A stretch of DNA of 44,168 bases. Source: Clostridia bacterium. Lineage in GTDB: Bacteria > Bacillota > Clostridia > Oscillospirales > Acutalibacteraceae. The notes beneath the pieces are model-generated. The model did no database searches. It had not been told where the DNA came from and saw nothing but the letters and a program-made list of their open reading frames with translations. Location of the stretch: contig JAFWGH010000155.1 of assembly GCA_017512465.1 (NCBI GenBank), positions 1 through 44,168 of the forward strand, written 5' to 3'. Position numbers and translations under genes: made by a program. Shown here piece by piece: positions 15,469-23,766 of this stretch; position 1 is the first letter of the stretch; each line of letters opens with the position of its first letter.

Positions 15469-17556
15469 TTAAGCCGAAATGGTTAAATCGGTTGCGCCGT
15501 AATTAGCAGCGTGCGTAATGAGCGCAATATCGTTGCGCGAAATGATACCATCCGCATTCAAATCTGCCGGCAAGTTCGTTTCGGCTGCGCTCACGCCATA
15601 GTTTTCCTGCAATAAAACCCATGAGATATCTAAGGCGGAAACAACACCGTCTCCATTGACATCGCCCTTTGCCAGCAAGCGGTATAGTTTTTCGGCCTGC
15701 TTTAAGGCGGCGGTCATTTCAAAGGTTTGGTTTGCGCAAATGCCCTCTATAATCACACGCAATCCGGTGGAACCCGGTTTGTAAAAACACAGGTGCACTT
15801 CGGATGCCGTAGCAACTACCGGTATAAAGAGCTTGCTTTGCGCCACAAGAGGCTCATCGGTATTGAGTAATGAACAAGGACTGCTTTCGGCGGTGAAAAC
15901 TTGCGCGCCTTCCAGGCTTTTCACTTTGCTTAAATCCGCTCTCAGCACACAGATGTCGCGCGCGGAGTTAATGATGATATCTTCACCGTGTATTTGCAGA
16001 TTCGGTGTTTCCTCGTCTGTGGGCGTTGTGCGGGGACTTAAGCGAATCACCGTTTCATCCGGTTTAAGCACAATGGCTTTTAAGTATAAAATCGTGCCGT
16101 TTTGCAGCGCTCCTGTGGCACTGCTCCAGTCCACATCAAAGCAGTTTTCCTGCTCGCCAATCGTATCGCTGATACTGTTCTCGCCTGTATCGGCAGCGCT
16201 GACCGAGTCGATTTGCAAGCACGCGCTGTCATATTCAAAATGCAGTGCGCATGATTGCACCGGCACATCGCTTGTCATGCTGATGGGAATTTCCACTGTC
16301 TCACCGGGTTGCGCACTGATATCACTGCTCTCACAATAAAAATCGGCTGTCGGTACTTCCGGCTCACTTGGGGCGGTGGGTTCTATCATTTCATCAGTAT
16401 CTTCATTTTGCGCAGGTGTACCGCTTTGAGCGGCATTGCTTTGCGCTTTCTCTTCCTCAATTTGGTCGATGCATGCCTGAACGCACTCGGCGTAAGCCAC
16501 CACACCGTGCTTGTTCGGATGAATGGAGGAAGAACTGATAATTTGGGAATGGTCTAAATCATCCGCCCTGACAAATTTAATACCGTGAATATATTCCAAT
16601 AAAGTACCGGTGTAAATTTCGTGCCCTTCGAAGGCTTCTTCTACCGAAACAAAATGAATTTTAAAATCATCTGTATATAAGCTGTTAATAATACCTTTCA
16701 TTTCCGTGTTTAACTGCGTAATCGCTCTATTAATAGAAGCGGATTCCGAAGCGCTGAAAATGAGATAACCGTCCTTCGGCAGAATCTTGGGATATCCCGC
16801 AATAATAATATCTGCTTGTGAGCCTGCAGCGTTATGGACATCCTTATAGGCTTGGATGATGCGGTTTTTAATACTGTTAGAGCCGTTGTAAAACTCATCC
16901 CAAAGCCTGCCCAAATAATCATCCATGCCGTTGATGTTGATAAAAGAGCAGTTCATGGCGGCATAGACAAATACATCCGCAAAGTGTGCATCGTTACCGC
17001 CCATGGTCATCGTGACATAATCGGTGGTTCCGGGTTTTATGGATTCAAATACTTTAAGCTGGTTATCCAGTGCCAAAGAGCCGTATTCGGGCGTACCGTC
17101 CGGATTCGGGTAGCGCTCGTAGGATTTATTTTGCGTGCCTTTGAGCGAACCGGTTACCGCGCCGGAGGAGGCAACAAAATACCAGTTATTTTTGCTGAAA
17201 GAGTCATAAGACTTGGTTTTATTGCTGTAAGAGGCTTTGTGCTGTGACATAATCAGGCGCTTGCCGTTACTGCCGGTAAGCTGCAGCTTTCCGGGCCAGC
17301 TGATGCGCGAGCGGTGCGCCAGCCAATCGGGCTGCTCATAGCGGTCCTCTCTGCCGGAAAAGTAGTAGGGCTCCACCCCTTCACCGGAGGAATAGGAATC
17401 TCCCAGCGAAACCATAATCGGCTCTTTTCCGATTTCACTCTCGGCAGCAGGGAGTGCAAATGCCGGAGCAGCGGTTGCGCACATCAATAATACCGCCAGC
17501 ATAAGCGCTAACAGCTTAAAAATATGGATTATGGAGTTGTGTTGCTGCATTTTCAT
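15469..17556 (-). CDS. Secreted SGNH hydrolase with cohesin-like and dockerin modules
   Basis: A 695-aa protein. A signal peptide covers residues 1-35 (LLALMLAVLLMCATAAPAFA). The SGNH/GDSL hydrolase domain spans about 45-370: block I LGDSYSSGEG with nucleophile Ser54, block III GGND at 186-189, and block V IHPNKHG with His346. A Pro/Glu-rich linker (about 371-403) leads to a cohesin-like beta-sandwich (ISAQPGETVEIPISM, then CALHFEYDSACLQI). Residues 631-695 are a type-I dockerin with two calcium loops, DVNGDGVVSALD and DLNADGIISRND. Carrying both cohesin-like and dockerin modules suggests a cellulosome-like or surface-assembled complex; the hydrolase is probably a carbohydrate or lipid esterase. 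The start overlaps the stop of the upstream gene (ATGA), so translation is coupled. Confidence 0.9.
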   Translation of the reverse strand: MKMQQHNSIIHIFKLLALMLAVLLMCATAAPAFALPAAESEIGKEPIMVSLGDSYSSGEGVEPYYFSGREDRYEQPDWLAHRSRISWPGKLQLTGSNGKRLIMSQHKASYSNKTKSYDSFSKNNWYFVASSGAVTGSLKGTQNKSYERYPNPDGTPEYGSLALDNQLKVFESIKPGTTDYVTMTMGGNDAHFADVFVYAAMNCSFININGMDDYLGRLWDEFYNGSNSIKNRIIQAYKDVHNAAGSQADIIIAGYPKILPKDGYLIFSASESASINRAITQLNTEMKGIINSLYTDDFKIHFVSVEEAFEGHEIYTGTLLEYIHGIKFVRADDLDHSQIISSSSIHPNKHGVVAYAECVQACIDQIEEEKAQSNAAQSGTPAQNEDTDEMIEPTAPSEPEVPTADFYCESSDISAQPGETVEIPISMTSDVPVQSCALHFEYDSACLQIDSVSAADTGENSISDTIGEQENCFDVDWSSATGALQNGTILYLKAIVLKPDETVIRLSPRTTPTDEETPNLQIHGEDIIINSARDICVLRADLSKVKSLEGAQVFTAESSPCSLLNTDEPLVAQSKLFIPVVATASEVHLCFYKPGSTGLRVIIEGICANQTFEMTAALKQAEKLYRLLAKGDVNGDGVVSALDISWVLLQENYGVSAAETNLPADLNADGIISRNDIALITHAANYGATDLTISA

Positions 17557-18242
17557 AACGCATCAATCTCCTGTGCGGTGAGCTTTTCCAAAGCCTCTGC
17601 CGTAATGGCAGGAATGTGTTTAACGACCAAAGCGCTTGGCTTCGGTATCATTTTGTAAAAAGAGTTTGTGCCGCTGTCATAAGCGGTAATACTGTCGCTT
17701 TCGGTAATAATTACTTCTGTCGCTTTGTTGTGTTCCAAATTGTAGCCGGCAGGATAGGCGGTTACACTGTCATTGCAAACACTGATAGTCCAATAGTCTC
17801 CGTTTTTAGTCATATAGGTAACCGTGTATTGCGGGTGGGTTGCGGCGGCAGTTTTGTCAATCTCTGTTTTGTCCTGTGCGCTGCCGTCTATCGTGTATTC
17901 GTAGGTAATGGGGAAGTTTCCGCCAAAGCCGCGCGCCGCAAGCTCTTTGCCGATATCCTTTTCGCTGTATACTTGTGAGGATTCCTCGGCAGGCGTAACG
18001 GAAATCAGCTTTTGTGCATTCTCTCTATAGTATTTTGCGGCATCTGTCACCTGTGTGTCAGCTCGCTCGGCATTTTCGGCATCACTTTCGGCGGATGTCT
18101 CTGTCGCGGGCGTGGTTTGTGCGCGCTGGGTTTTGCTCACTTGCGCATAAATAATCCATCCCGTAAAGGCAGCAATTACGCCTAACACGGCGACTATAAT
18201 CCAAACAGAGCCGCGCTTATTTTTATCGGTTTTCTTCGCCAT
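17553..18242 (-). CDS. Membrane-anchored extracellular protein of unknown function
   Basis: A 229-aa protein from the MAKKTDKNK methionine (a GTG three codons earlier is also possible). A basic N-terminus and one membrane helix (VWIIVAVLGVIAAFTGWIIY) are followed by a Thr/Ala/Glu-rich linker and a soluble extracellular domain of about 150 residues with alternating beta-like segments (YTVTYMTKNGDYWTISV). It is translationally coupled to the SGNH-dockerin gene through an ATGA overlap, so the two products are probably made together and may interact at the cell surface. I do not recognise the domain. Confidence 0.75.
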   Translation of the reverse strand: MAKKTDKNKRGSVWIIVAVLGVIAAFTGWIIYAQVSKTQRAQTTPATETSAESDAENAERADTQVTDAAKYYRENAQKLISVTPAEESSQVYSEKDIGKELAARGFGGNFPITYEYTIDGSAQDKTEIDKTAAATHPQYTVTYMTKNGDYWTISVCNDSVTAYPAGYNLEHNKATEVIITESDSITAYDSGTNSFYKMIPKPSALVVKHIPAITAEALEKLTAQEIDAL

Positions 18243-18431
18243 TTTCTTCACTTAAATACTTACGCAATATATGTTTACAAAATAGAAGATATATCTAAGT
18301 TTATAGTAGCAGTATTATATTACATTGTCAAGGATTTCATTCATACATATGTGTTTAAACCATTTACATAGCGAATCATGGTGTGTGGTGCAAAGAAAAG
18401 AGCAAGGTAAAGTGTATTTTTATTGTTAAAA

Positions 18432-18460
18432 TTGAAATGCAGCAGTGGAAGTGCTATAAT
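18432..18460 (+). promoter_or_regulatory. Sigma-A-type promoter
   Basis: TTGAAA (18432-18437), 17-base spacer, TATAAT (18455-18460), 24 bases before the ABC exporter start. Confidence 0.75.
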
Positions 18461-18484
18461 GCTTGCAAAGAGGTGTTATGAAAA

Positions 18485-20209
18485 ATGCTCAAAAGATTTA
18501 TTGCTTACTATAAACCGCACAAGCTGATGTTCACGCTCGATATGGCGGCATCGGTGCTCGTTTCCGTGTTGGGAATGGTTTATCCTGTTATGACCAATAA
18601 ACTGCTTAATGATTATATTCCGAATCGGGCATACCGCGCCATCATTATTGCGGGCACCGCAATGCTTGCATTATATTTTTTGCGGATGCTTCTGCGCTAC
18701 TTTGTGCAGTATCAAGGGCACATGGTCGGCACACATATGCAAGAGCAAATGCGCCGCGAGCTGTTTAAGCACTTACAGCGCTTGCCCTTTTCTTTTTTTG
18801 ATGAGCACGAAACCGGTGCGATTATGACACGCATGACCAATGATTTGTTTGAAGTGAGCGAGCTTGCGCACCATGGACCGGAGATGCTGTTGACCTGTTC
18901 TGTCATGATTATTCTCAGTTTCAGCTATTTATGTACAATTAATGTGTGGTTAACACTGATTATTTTCACCTGCGTGCCGATATTGCTGGCGGTATCGATT
19001 CATTACCGCTTAAAAATGCGCGATGCTTTTCAAAAAAGGCGCGAAAGCAATGCGGTGATTAATGCTTCACTGGAGAGCTCTATCACCGGCATTCGCGTGA
19101 CAAAAGCATATACCAATGCGCAAAAGGAGCTGGAAAAATTTGAGGTCGGCAATAAAATGTTTGTCAAAGCCTCTGCACTTTCCTATAAAGCGATGGGAAA
19201 GTTTTTCTCCTCCACAAGCTTTATTACCGATATTTTCAATGTTTTTATTCTCATTGCGGGCGGTATTTTCCTGTATATGGGAAAGATTAATTTCGGCGAA
19301 TACTCCACCTTTATCGTGGCGGTGAATTTATTTATTGAGCCGGTGCGCATGCTTGTACAGTTTATGGAGCAGTGGCAAAACGGTGCAACAGGCTTTCGCC
19401 GGTTTATCGAGATTATGGATGTAGCAGAAGAAACGGATGCACCGGATGCGCAGGATATTTCCGACTTTGAAGGAGAAATCGAGTTTAAGGATGTGTGCTT
19501 TTCTTATAAAGAAGAGGATAGGGAAGGGGTGCTCGACCATATCTGCCTGCATATCCAAAAAGGCAAAACACTCGCACTTGTCGGTCCCTCCGGCGGGGGC
19601 AAGACAACGATTTGCCACTTAATTCCCGGCTTCTACGCGCTTGAGGAAAACGCCGGCAGTATTTTGATTGACGGCAAGGACATTCGCCACATCACCAAGG
19701 ACAGCCTGCGCAAGCATATCGGCATTGTACAGCAAGATGTTTTCCTGTTTTCCGGCAGTATTCGCGATAATATTGCTTACGGTGATTTAGAAGCGAGCGA
19801 GGAGCAAATCATTGATGCTGCCAAAAAAGCCAATTTGCATGAATTTGTGATGAGCCTGCCGGATGGGTATGATACGGAAATCGGTGAACGCGGTATTCGG
19901 CTTTCGGGCGGTCAAAAGCAGCGCATATCCATTGCAAGAGTGTTTTTAAAGGACCCCGCTATATTGATTTTGGATGAAGCGACAAGTGCGCTCGATAACG
20001 CTACCGAGGTGCTTATTCAAGCCTCTTTGGATGAATTGAGTGCCGGCAGAACCGCCATTGTGGTGGCGCACAGGCTATCGACCATTCGCGGTGCGGATGA
20101 AATTGCCGTGATTGAGGATGGTAAGATTACCGAAACGGGCACCCATGAGCAGCTCATACAGGCTGATGGCACTTATAAGTCCTTGTATGCACTGCAGTTT
20201 AGAGAGTAA
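18485..20209 (+). CDS. ABC exporter, fused permease and ATPase (MsbA/LmrA-like)
   Basis: A 574-aa half-transporter. Six membrane helices occupy about residues 1-310, with the exporter signature FFDEHETGAIMTRMTNDLFEV in the first cytoplasmic loop. The nucleotide-binding domain carries Walker A GPSGGGKTT, Q-loop GIVQQDVFLFSGS, signature LSGGQKQR, Walker B ILILDEATSALD and the switch histidine in VVAHRLSTI; all key residues are intact. It is a single full-length gene, so it probably works as a homodimer exporting lipids, drugs or peptides. The start is placed 9 bases after AAGAGGTG. It is monocistronic between its own promoter and terminator. Confidence 0.92.
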   Translation: MLKRFIAYYKPHKLMFTLDMAASVLVSVLGMVYPVMTNKLLNDYIPNRAYRAIIIAGTAMLALYFLRMLLRYFVQYQGHMVGTHMQEQMRRELFKHLQRLPFSFFDEHETGAIMTRMTNDLFEVSELAHHGPEMLLTCSVMIILSFSYLCTINVWLTLIIFTCVPILLAVSIHYRLKMRDAFQKRRESNAVINASLESSITGIRVTKAYTNAQKELEKFEVGNKMFVKASALSYKAMGKFFSSTSFITDIFNVFILIAGGIFLYMGKINFGEYSTFIVAVNLFIEPVRMLVQFMEQWQNGATGFRRFIEIMDVAEETDAPDAQDISDFEGEIEFKDVCFSYKEEDREGVLDHICLHIQKGKTLALVGPSGGGKTTICHLIPGFYALEENAGSILIDGKDIRHITKDSLRKHIGIVQQDVFLFSGSIRDNIAYGDLEASEEQIIDAAKKANLHEFVMSLPDGYDTEIGERGIRLSGGQKQRISIARVFLKDPAILILDEATSALDNATEVLIQASLDELSAGRTAIVVAHRLSTIRGADEIAVIEDGKITETGTHEQLIQADGTYKSLYALQFRE

Positions 20210-20227
20210 ATATTATTATATAAAAAG

Positions 20228-20268
20228 AAAACCACTGATTTCTTGCAAAATCGGTGGTTTTGTTTTTT
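20228..20268 (+). terminator. Intrinsic terminator of the ABC exporter gene
   Basis: AAACCACTGATT pairs with AATCGGTGGTTT (one G-T pair), followed by TGTTTTTT, 19 bases past the stop. Confidence 0.85.
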
Positions 20269-20307
20269 CTCTCTGATGGGTTTATCGGGGTTAATGCACG
20301 GTAGTGA

Positions 20308-20979
20308 TTATTTATCCGCATCCTTAATTGCTTTTTTTCTGAATGTGGCAAAGAAAATAAATGCCGTATAGTAAAAGCTTAATGAAACAAAATAGAGTAA
20401 GGCGGAGGTGCATTTGTTGAGCAAGAGGAAGGTATGCTCACCGTAAAATGCGAAATTTGCCGCTACTTGATAGGCTTCATAGCCGAGCATTAATGCCGCA
20501 ATACAAATACCGATTGAACCGGCAATTAATAATAAAGTACGCTTGCTTTTATCTTTTATTGTTTTAATAGCAGCAATAAAGCACAGCACTGCAATGCAAA
20601 GATACATTAAGCAAAGAATGATTAAATAGGCGGCGTTTTTCGGAAAAGAGAGAAGGTTATTGGCAAAAATCAGTCTTGCGATAATGATTACACAAGAGAT
20701 GGTTTGCGCCGTGATTGCCACAACACTCATCTTGCGGTAAGCACTGCTCTTTTTGAGATATAATGCTGCGCAAATAATAAAGAGTATCGCAGGAAAGCTC
20801 AGCGCAAATGACTTGCCGCCTTCGGCAATAAGAGAATGGGCGAAACTTGAAGACCCGTAAAGCACGGTTCTTGCCGCCGTCGCCCAAACGGTTTTTAAGA
20901 AGAATAAAACTAAGCTGACACTGAAAAAGACAATGCTTAAAATCGGCATTACCTTGTAGGAACCCTTTTTACTGCTCAT
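20308..20979 (-). CDS. Multi-pass membrane protein of unknown function
   Basis: A 223-aa protein with six probable helices, such as VMPILSIVFFSVSLVLFFL, FALSFPAILFIICAALYL and LIILCLMYLCIAVLCFIAA. Short basic loops and a charged C-terminus (FRKKAIKDADK) suggest a cytoplasmic C-terminus. No catalytic motif and no recognised family. CGAGGTGA precedes the ATG. It faces away from the YitT gene, sharing the 270-base upstream region with it. Confidence 0.7.
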   Translation of the reverse strand: MSSKKGSYKVMPILSIVFFSVSLVLFFLKTVWATAARTVLYGSSSFAHSLIAEGGKSFALSFPAILFIICAALYLKKSSAYRKMSVVAITAQTISCVIIIARLIFANNLLSFPKNAAYLIILCLMYLCIAVLCFIAAIKTIKDKSKRTLLLIAGSIGICIAALMLGYEAYQVAANFAFYGEHTFLLLNKCTSALLYFVSLSFYYTAFIFFATFRKKAIKDADK

Positions 20980-21248
20980 ACTATCACCTCGTTATCTTTA
21001 TTAACTATACTGTAGCATATTCAAATGGATTTTACAAGAAAAACACGCAATCAAATCGAAAAATCCGCCCGTGTACCTCTGCGCCCGCTGTTCTGAGCAT
21101 AGCGCGCCGGCAGGTAGTTTATATACAAAGCAGAGTATGTAGTGTACCATACTTGTGACGATTTGTGACAGAAGCCGCCCGGCGTATACGCTATACTCAT
21201 TATCAAAAAGCCGTTTCGAAATAAATGGATGTATAAGGAGTTTTCTAT

Positions 21249-22118
21249 ATGAAGGCGGGAAAACAGGATGTAAAAAAAGGGATACAAACAATCGTATTTG
21301 TCGTATGCGGCAATGCGCTGCTTGCTTTCGCAGTGGCAGCGTTTGTGATGCCGCACCGCTTAATTATCGGCGGGACTACGGGCATTGCCCTGATTTTGCA
21401 GAGAGCTTTCGGCATAGATACGGCATTGATTGTGTTTATTCTCAACGCAGTATTACTATTGTTGGGACTGTTGCTTATCGGAAAAAAGCTGTTTTTAACA
21501 TCGATTGCCGGCACCGTTATTTATCCGCTCTTTTTAGCGCTTTTTCAAAAGATACCGAGCATCACCGCATGGACAGAGAATACCTTGCTTGCCGCGCTTT
21601 TTGCCGGCGTTTTAATGGGTGCCGCTTTGGGGTTGACCATGCGCGTGGGTGCTTCTACAGGCGGCATGGATATTGCGGGGTTGATATTAAACAAATACTT
21701 GCATAAGCCGGTTGCGCTCTTTGTATATTTGTGCGATATTGTAATTGTCGGCGTGCAGGCGCTTGTTGCGGATGCCGAGAGTATTATGCTCGGCATTGTG
21801 GTGTTGGTACTCGAAAGTCTTGTGCTCGGTCAGGTCATGGTATTCGGGCAAGCGCAGATTCAGCTGTATGCGGTGAGTGAAAAGCATGAGCAAATCAAAG
21901 CCAAATTTTTAAATGAATTGCAAGCAGGGGTTACACTGATTCATATTCAAACCGGTTTGCGTGCCAAAGAGCAAGAGGCGGTCATGTGCATCATCCCTTC
22001 GCGCAAGCTGTATCATGCAATCGCACTCATTCATCAAATCGACCCCGATGCATTTATTACCATTACCAAGATAAAAGAAGTGCAGGGCAGGGGATTTACA
22101 AAAGCGCGAGATGCATAA
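21249..22118 (+). CDS. YitT family membrane protein (DUF161 plus DUF2179)
   Basis: A 289-aa protein. Five or six membrane helices lie in the first 200 residues, with the family blocks FVMPHRLIIGGTTGIALIL and GASTGGMDIAGLIL. A C-terminal cytoplasmic domain of about 85 residues (VSEKHEQIKAKFLNEL to ITKIKEVQGRGFTK) matches the DUF2179 regulatory domain, ending in the family's GRGF box. Function unknown; some relatives are linked to amino-acid or small-molecule export. AAGGAG lies 9-10 bases before the ATG. The tRNA-Arg follows about 50 bases after the stop. Confidence 0.88.
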   Translation: MKAGKQDVKKGIQTIVFVVCGNALLAFAVAAFVMPHRLIIGGTTGIALILQRAFGIDTALIVFILNAVLLLLGLLLIGKKLFLTSIAGTVIYPLFLALFQKIPSITAWTENTLLAALFAGVLMGAALGLTMRVGASTGGMDIAGLILNKYLHKPVALFVYLCDIVIVGVQALVADAESIMLGIVVLVLESLVLGQVMVFGQAQIQLYAVSEKHEQIKAKFLNELQAGVTLIHIQTGLRAKEQEAVMCIIPSRKLYHAIALIHQIDPDAFITITKIKEVQGRGFTKARDA

Positions 22119-22168
22119 AATGAGTCTTTACAAAAGGATAGTTTAACGGTATAATAGTTTAGCTATCC

Positions 22169-22243
22169 CCGCCCATAGTATAATGGATAGCACGCAAGAT
22201 TCCGGTTCTTGAGATAGGGGTTCGACTCCTCTTGGGCGGGCCA
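22169..22243 (+). tRNA. tRNA-Arg, anticodon CCG
   Basis: A 75-base cloverleaf. Acceptor CCGCCCA (22169-22175) pairs with TGGGCGG (22233-22239), discriminator G22240, encoded CCA. The anticodon stem CAAGA/TCTTG encloses loop TTCCGGT, giving anticodon CCG at 22202-22204. The T-arm AGGGG-TTCGACT-CCTCT is at 22216-22232. The rare-codon arginine tRNA CGG; its 3' end is copied in the downstream tandem repeat. Confidence 0.9.
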
Positions 22244-22569
22244 AAAAAGGAGGCTTCACTTTGGTGAAACCTCCTTTTCAATTCACACAGCATAAAAAAG
22301 AGGAGTCGAACCGTCATCCATCTCGCGGCGGTTCGCGGGGCGGAGCCGCGAGGGATATAAAATCGGCGCGGCTTGCGAAGCAAGCGAACGCGAGCGCAAG
22401 TGCGCGTGCAAGCCGGACTCCTCTTGGGCGGGCCAAAAAAGGAGGCTTCACTTTGGTGAAACCTCCTTTTCAATTCACACAGCATAAAAAAGAGGAGTCG
22501 AACCGTCATCCGGCTCGCGGCGGTTCGCGGGGCGGAGCCGCGAGGGATATAAAATCGGCGCGGCTTGCG
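22224..22569. repeat. 192-bp tandem repeat (1.8 copies) starting inside the tRNA-Arg 3' end
   Basis: Copies 22224-22377 and 22416-22569 match over 154 bp with two differences (22320-22321 against 22512-22513). Each unit begins with the last 20 bases of the tRNA (GACTCCTCTTGGGCGGGCCA), then a terminator hairpin, then an inverted copy of the tRNA T-arm (AAGAGGAGTCGAACC), then GC-rich palindromes. Between copies is a further palindromic spacer (22378-22415). The second copy therefore carries a partial, non-functional tRNA end. Confidence 0.85.
22245..22278 (+). terminator. Intrinsic terminator of tRNA-Arg (repeated at 22437-22470)
   Basis: AAAAGGAGGCTTCAC pairs with GTGAAACCTCCTTTT with one mismatch; the stem ends in a T run. 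It starts immediately after the CCA end and is duplicated in the second repeat unit. Confidence 0.85.
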
Positions 22570-22829
22570 GGCTGATTCATCCGTAAAGTTATTTTGTTTT
22601 ACAACTAACGATAAAAGAAAAACAAAAAGTTGCCGAAAAAACCGAATACCGCTCTATACGGTGTATTACGGAAGTCATCCAAATAATCTTAGGCAAAAGA
22701 CATCGATATTATCTGTAAAGTGAAATCATTTGACGCAACGAATCTGTTTCATTTATGACGCTTGCGGGCTTTTAATTTGTATCAAGCATAGTTTTCTCTA
22801 TGCGTTATGCTACAGCAACAAGCGGTTGC
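22570..22829. other. Non-coding stretch after the tRNA repeats
   Basis: AT-rich, no ORF with a ribosome site and no long repeat seen. It separates the tRNA repeat from the promoter of the XRE gene. Confidence 0.45.
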
Positions 22830-22858
22830 TTGCTTTTTGTTCGTTTTTGCATTACAAT
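22830..22858 (+). promoter_or_regulatory. Sigma-A-type promoter
   Basis: TTGCTT (22830-22835), 17-base spacer, TACAAT (22853-22858), about 75 bases before the XRE regulator start. Confidence 0.6.
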
Positions 22859-22871
22859 GATATGCACAGGG

Positions 22872-22911
22872 AGTTCGTGTGCGACGGATAAGCCTTGGTG
22901 CGAACTTTTTT
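22872..22911 (+). promoter_or_regulatory. Terminator-like hairpin in a 5' leader (possible attenuator)
   Basis: AGTTCG pairs with CGAACT, followed by six T, between the promoter at 22830-22858 and the ribosome site of the XRE gene. The loop is long (23 bases), so the structure is weak; attenuation is only a possibility. Confidence 0.3.
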
Positions 22912-22933
22912 ATCTTTTAGAGGAGGGATGATT

Positions 22934-23698
22934 ATGCAAACAAAAGATGTATTATATGAACTGAGAACCAAAAACGGTTTCTCACAGGATGAACTGGCGC
23001 AAAAAGTGTTTGTAACGCGACAGGCGGTATCGCGTTGGGAAACAGGTGAGACCGTGCCGAATACACAAACCCTAAAGCTGCTCTCCGAGGTGTTTCAGGT
23101 TTCGATTAATACACTGCTCGGCTCCGAGCAAAAGCTGATTTGCCAGTGCTGCGGCATGCCGATGGAGGATGACATTATCAGCCGCAATCAAGACGGCAGC
23201 TTTAATGAGCAATATTGTAAGTGGTGCTTTGCCGATGGCAAGTATACTTACAGCGATATGGATGAGTTAATCGAGGTATGCGTAAAGCATATGGTGAGTG
23301 ATGATTTTTCCGAGCAGCAGGCGCGCGCCTATATGAAGCAGAGACTGCCTGAGCTGGATTATTGGAAAAAGTATGAGCAGTTGAGTGATAACGGGGAGTT
23401 TGAGCAGTTTAAAAAGCAGCTCATTGATGAAATCAATGCTTTGGAGATTGAAGGTATGCCCAAGGTGGATGCACTCAATGCCCTTGTGGGCAGATTTGTA
23501 AATTTGGAATATCCGCTTGCCGGCGGCAACACGGCAAAGTTTTTGGATGATAATGTTACCTATTTGGGTAACCAACTGCCCTCGGAGTTCGGGGGAGAGC
23601 GCTGCTTCGGTATTCTCGCTTGTATGGATTTTATCTTAATTTGTACTTATGAAGCAGAGGGTGCCAATCCCGAACTGGTGCTTTATAAAAAACGCTGA
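22934..23698 (+). CDS. XRE-type HTH regulator with zinc-ribbon domain
   Basis: A 254-aa protein. The second of two close ATGs is chosen because GGAGG is 7 bases upstream of it; the first overlaps the ribosome site. Residues 1-60 form an HTH_3 domain (LRTKNGFSQDELAQKVFVTR with RQAVSRWETGETVP). Residues about 68-110 are a putative zinc ribbon, CQCCGMPMEDD then YCKWCFADGKYTYSDMDEL, matching the PF12674-type domain found in many Firmicutes. The C-terminal 120 residues (from about 135) form a mixed alpha/beta domain that I cannot name, with further cysteines (RCFGILACMDF, LICTY). It is likely a DNA-binding sensor of metal or ligand; regulon unknown. Confidence 0.85.
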   Translation: MQTKDVLYELRTKNGFSQDELAQKVFVTRQAVSRWETGETVPNTQTLKLLSEVFQVSINTLLGSEQKLICQCCGMPMEDDIISRNQDGSFNEQYCKWCFADGKYTYSDMDELIEVCVKHMVSDDFSEQQARAYMKQRLPELDYWKKYEQLSDNGEFEQFKKQLIDEINALEIEGMPKVDALNALVGRFVNLEYPLAGGNTAKFLDDNVTYLGNQLPSEFGGERCFGILACMDFILICTYEAEGANPELVLYKKR

Positions 23699-23722
23699 GT
23701 TATTTTAAAACAATAATAAAGA

Positions 23723-23759
23723 CGGCGATAACGAGCTGCATCGTTATCGCTGTTTCTTT
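23723..23759. terminator. Bidirectional hairpin terminator between convergent genes
   Basis: GCGATAACGA (23725-23734) pairs with TCGTTATCGC (23741-23750), followed by TGTTTCTTT on plus and ending luxS transcripts on minus. Confidence 0.75.
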
Positions 23760-23766
23760 AATGTAA

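Noticed and set aside
22159-22575. Long ORFs on both strands across the tRNA repeat (104 and 116 codons)
   Set aside because: They arise because the 192-bp repeat has no stop in those frames; the translation simply repeats itself and follows the tRNA and terminator sequence.
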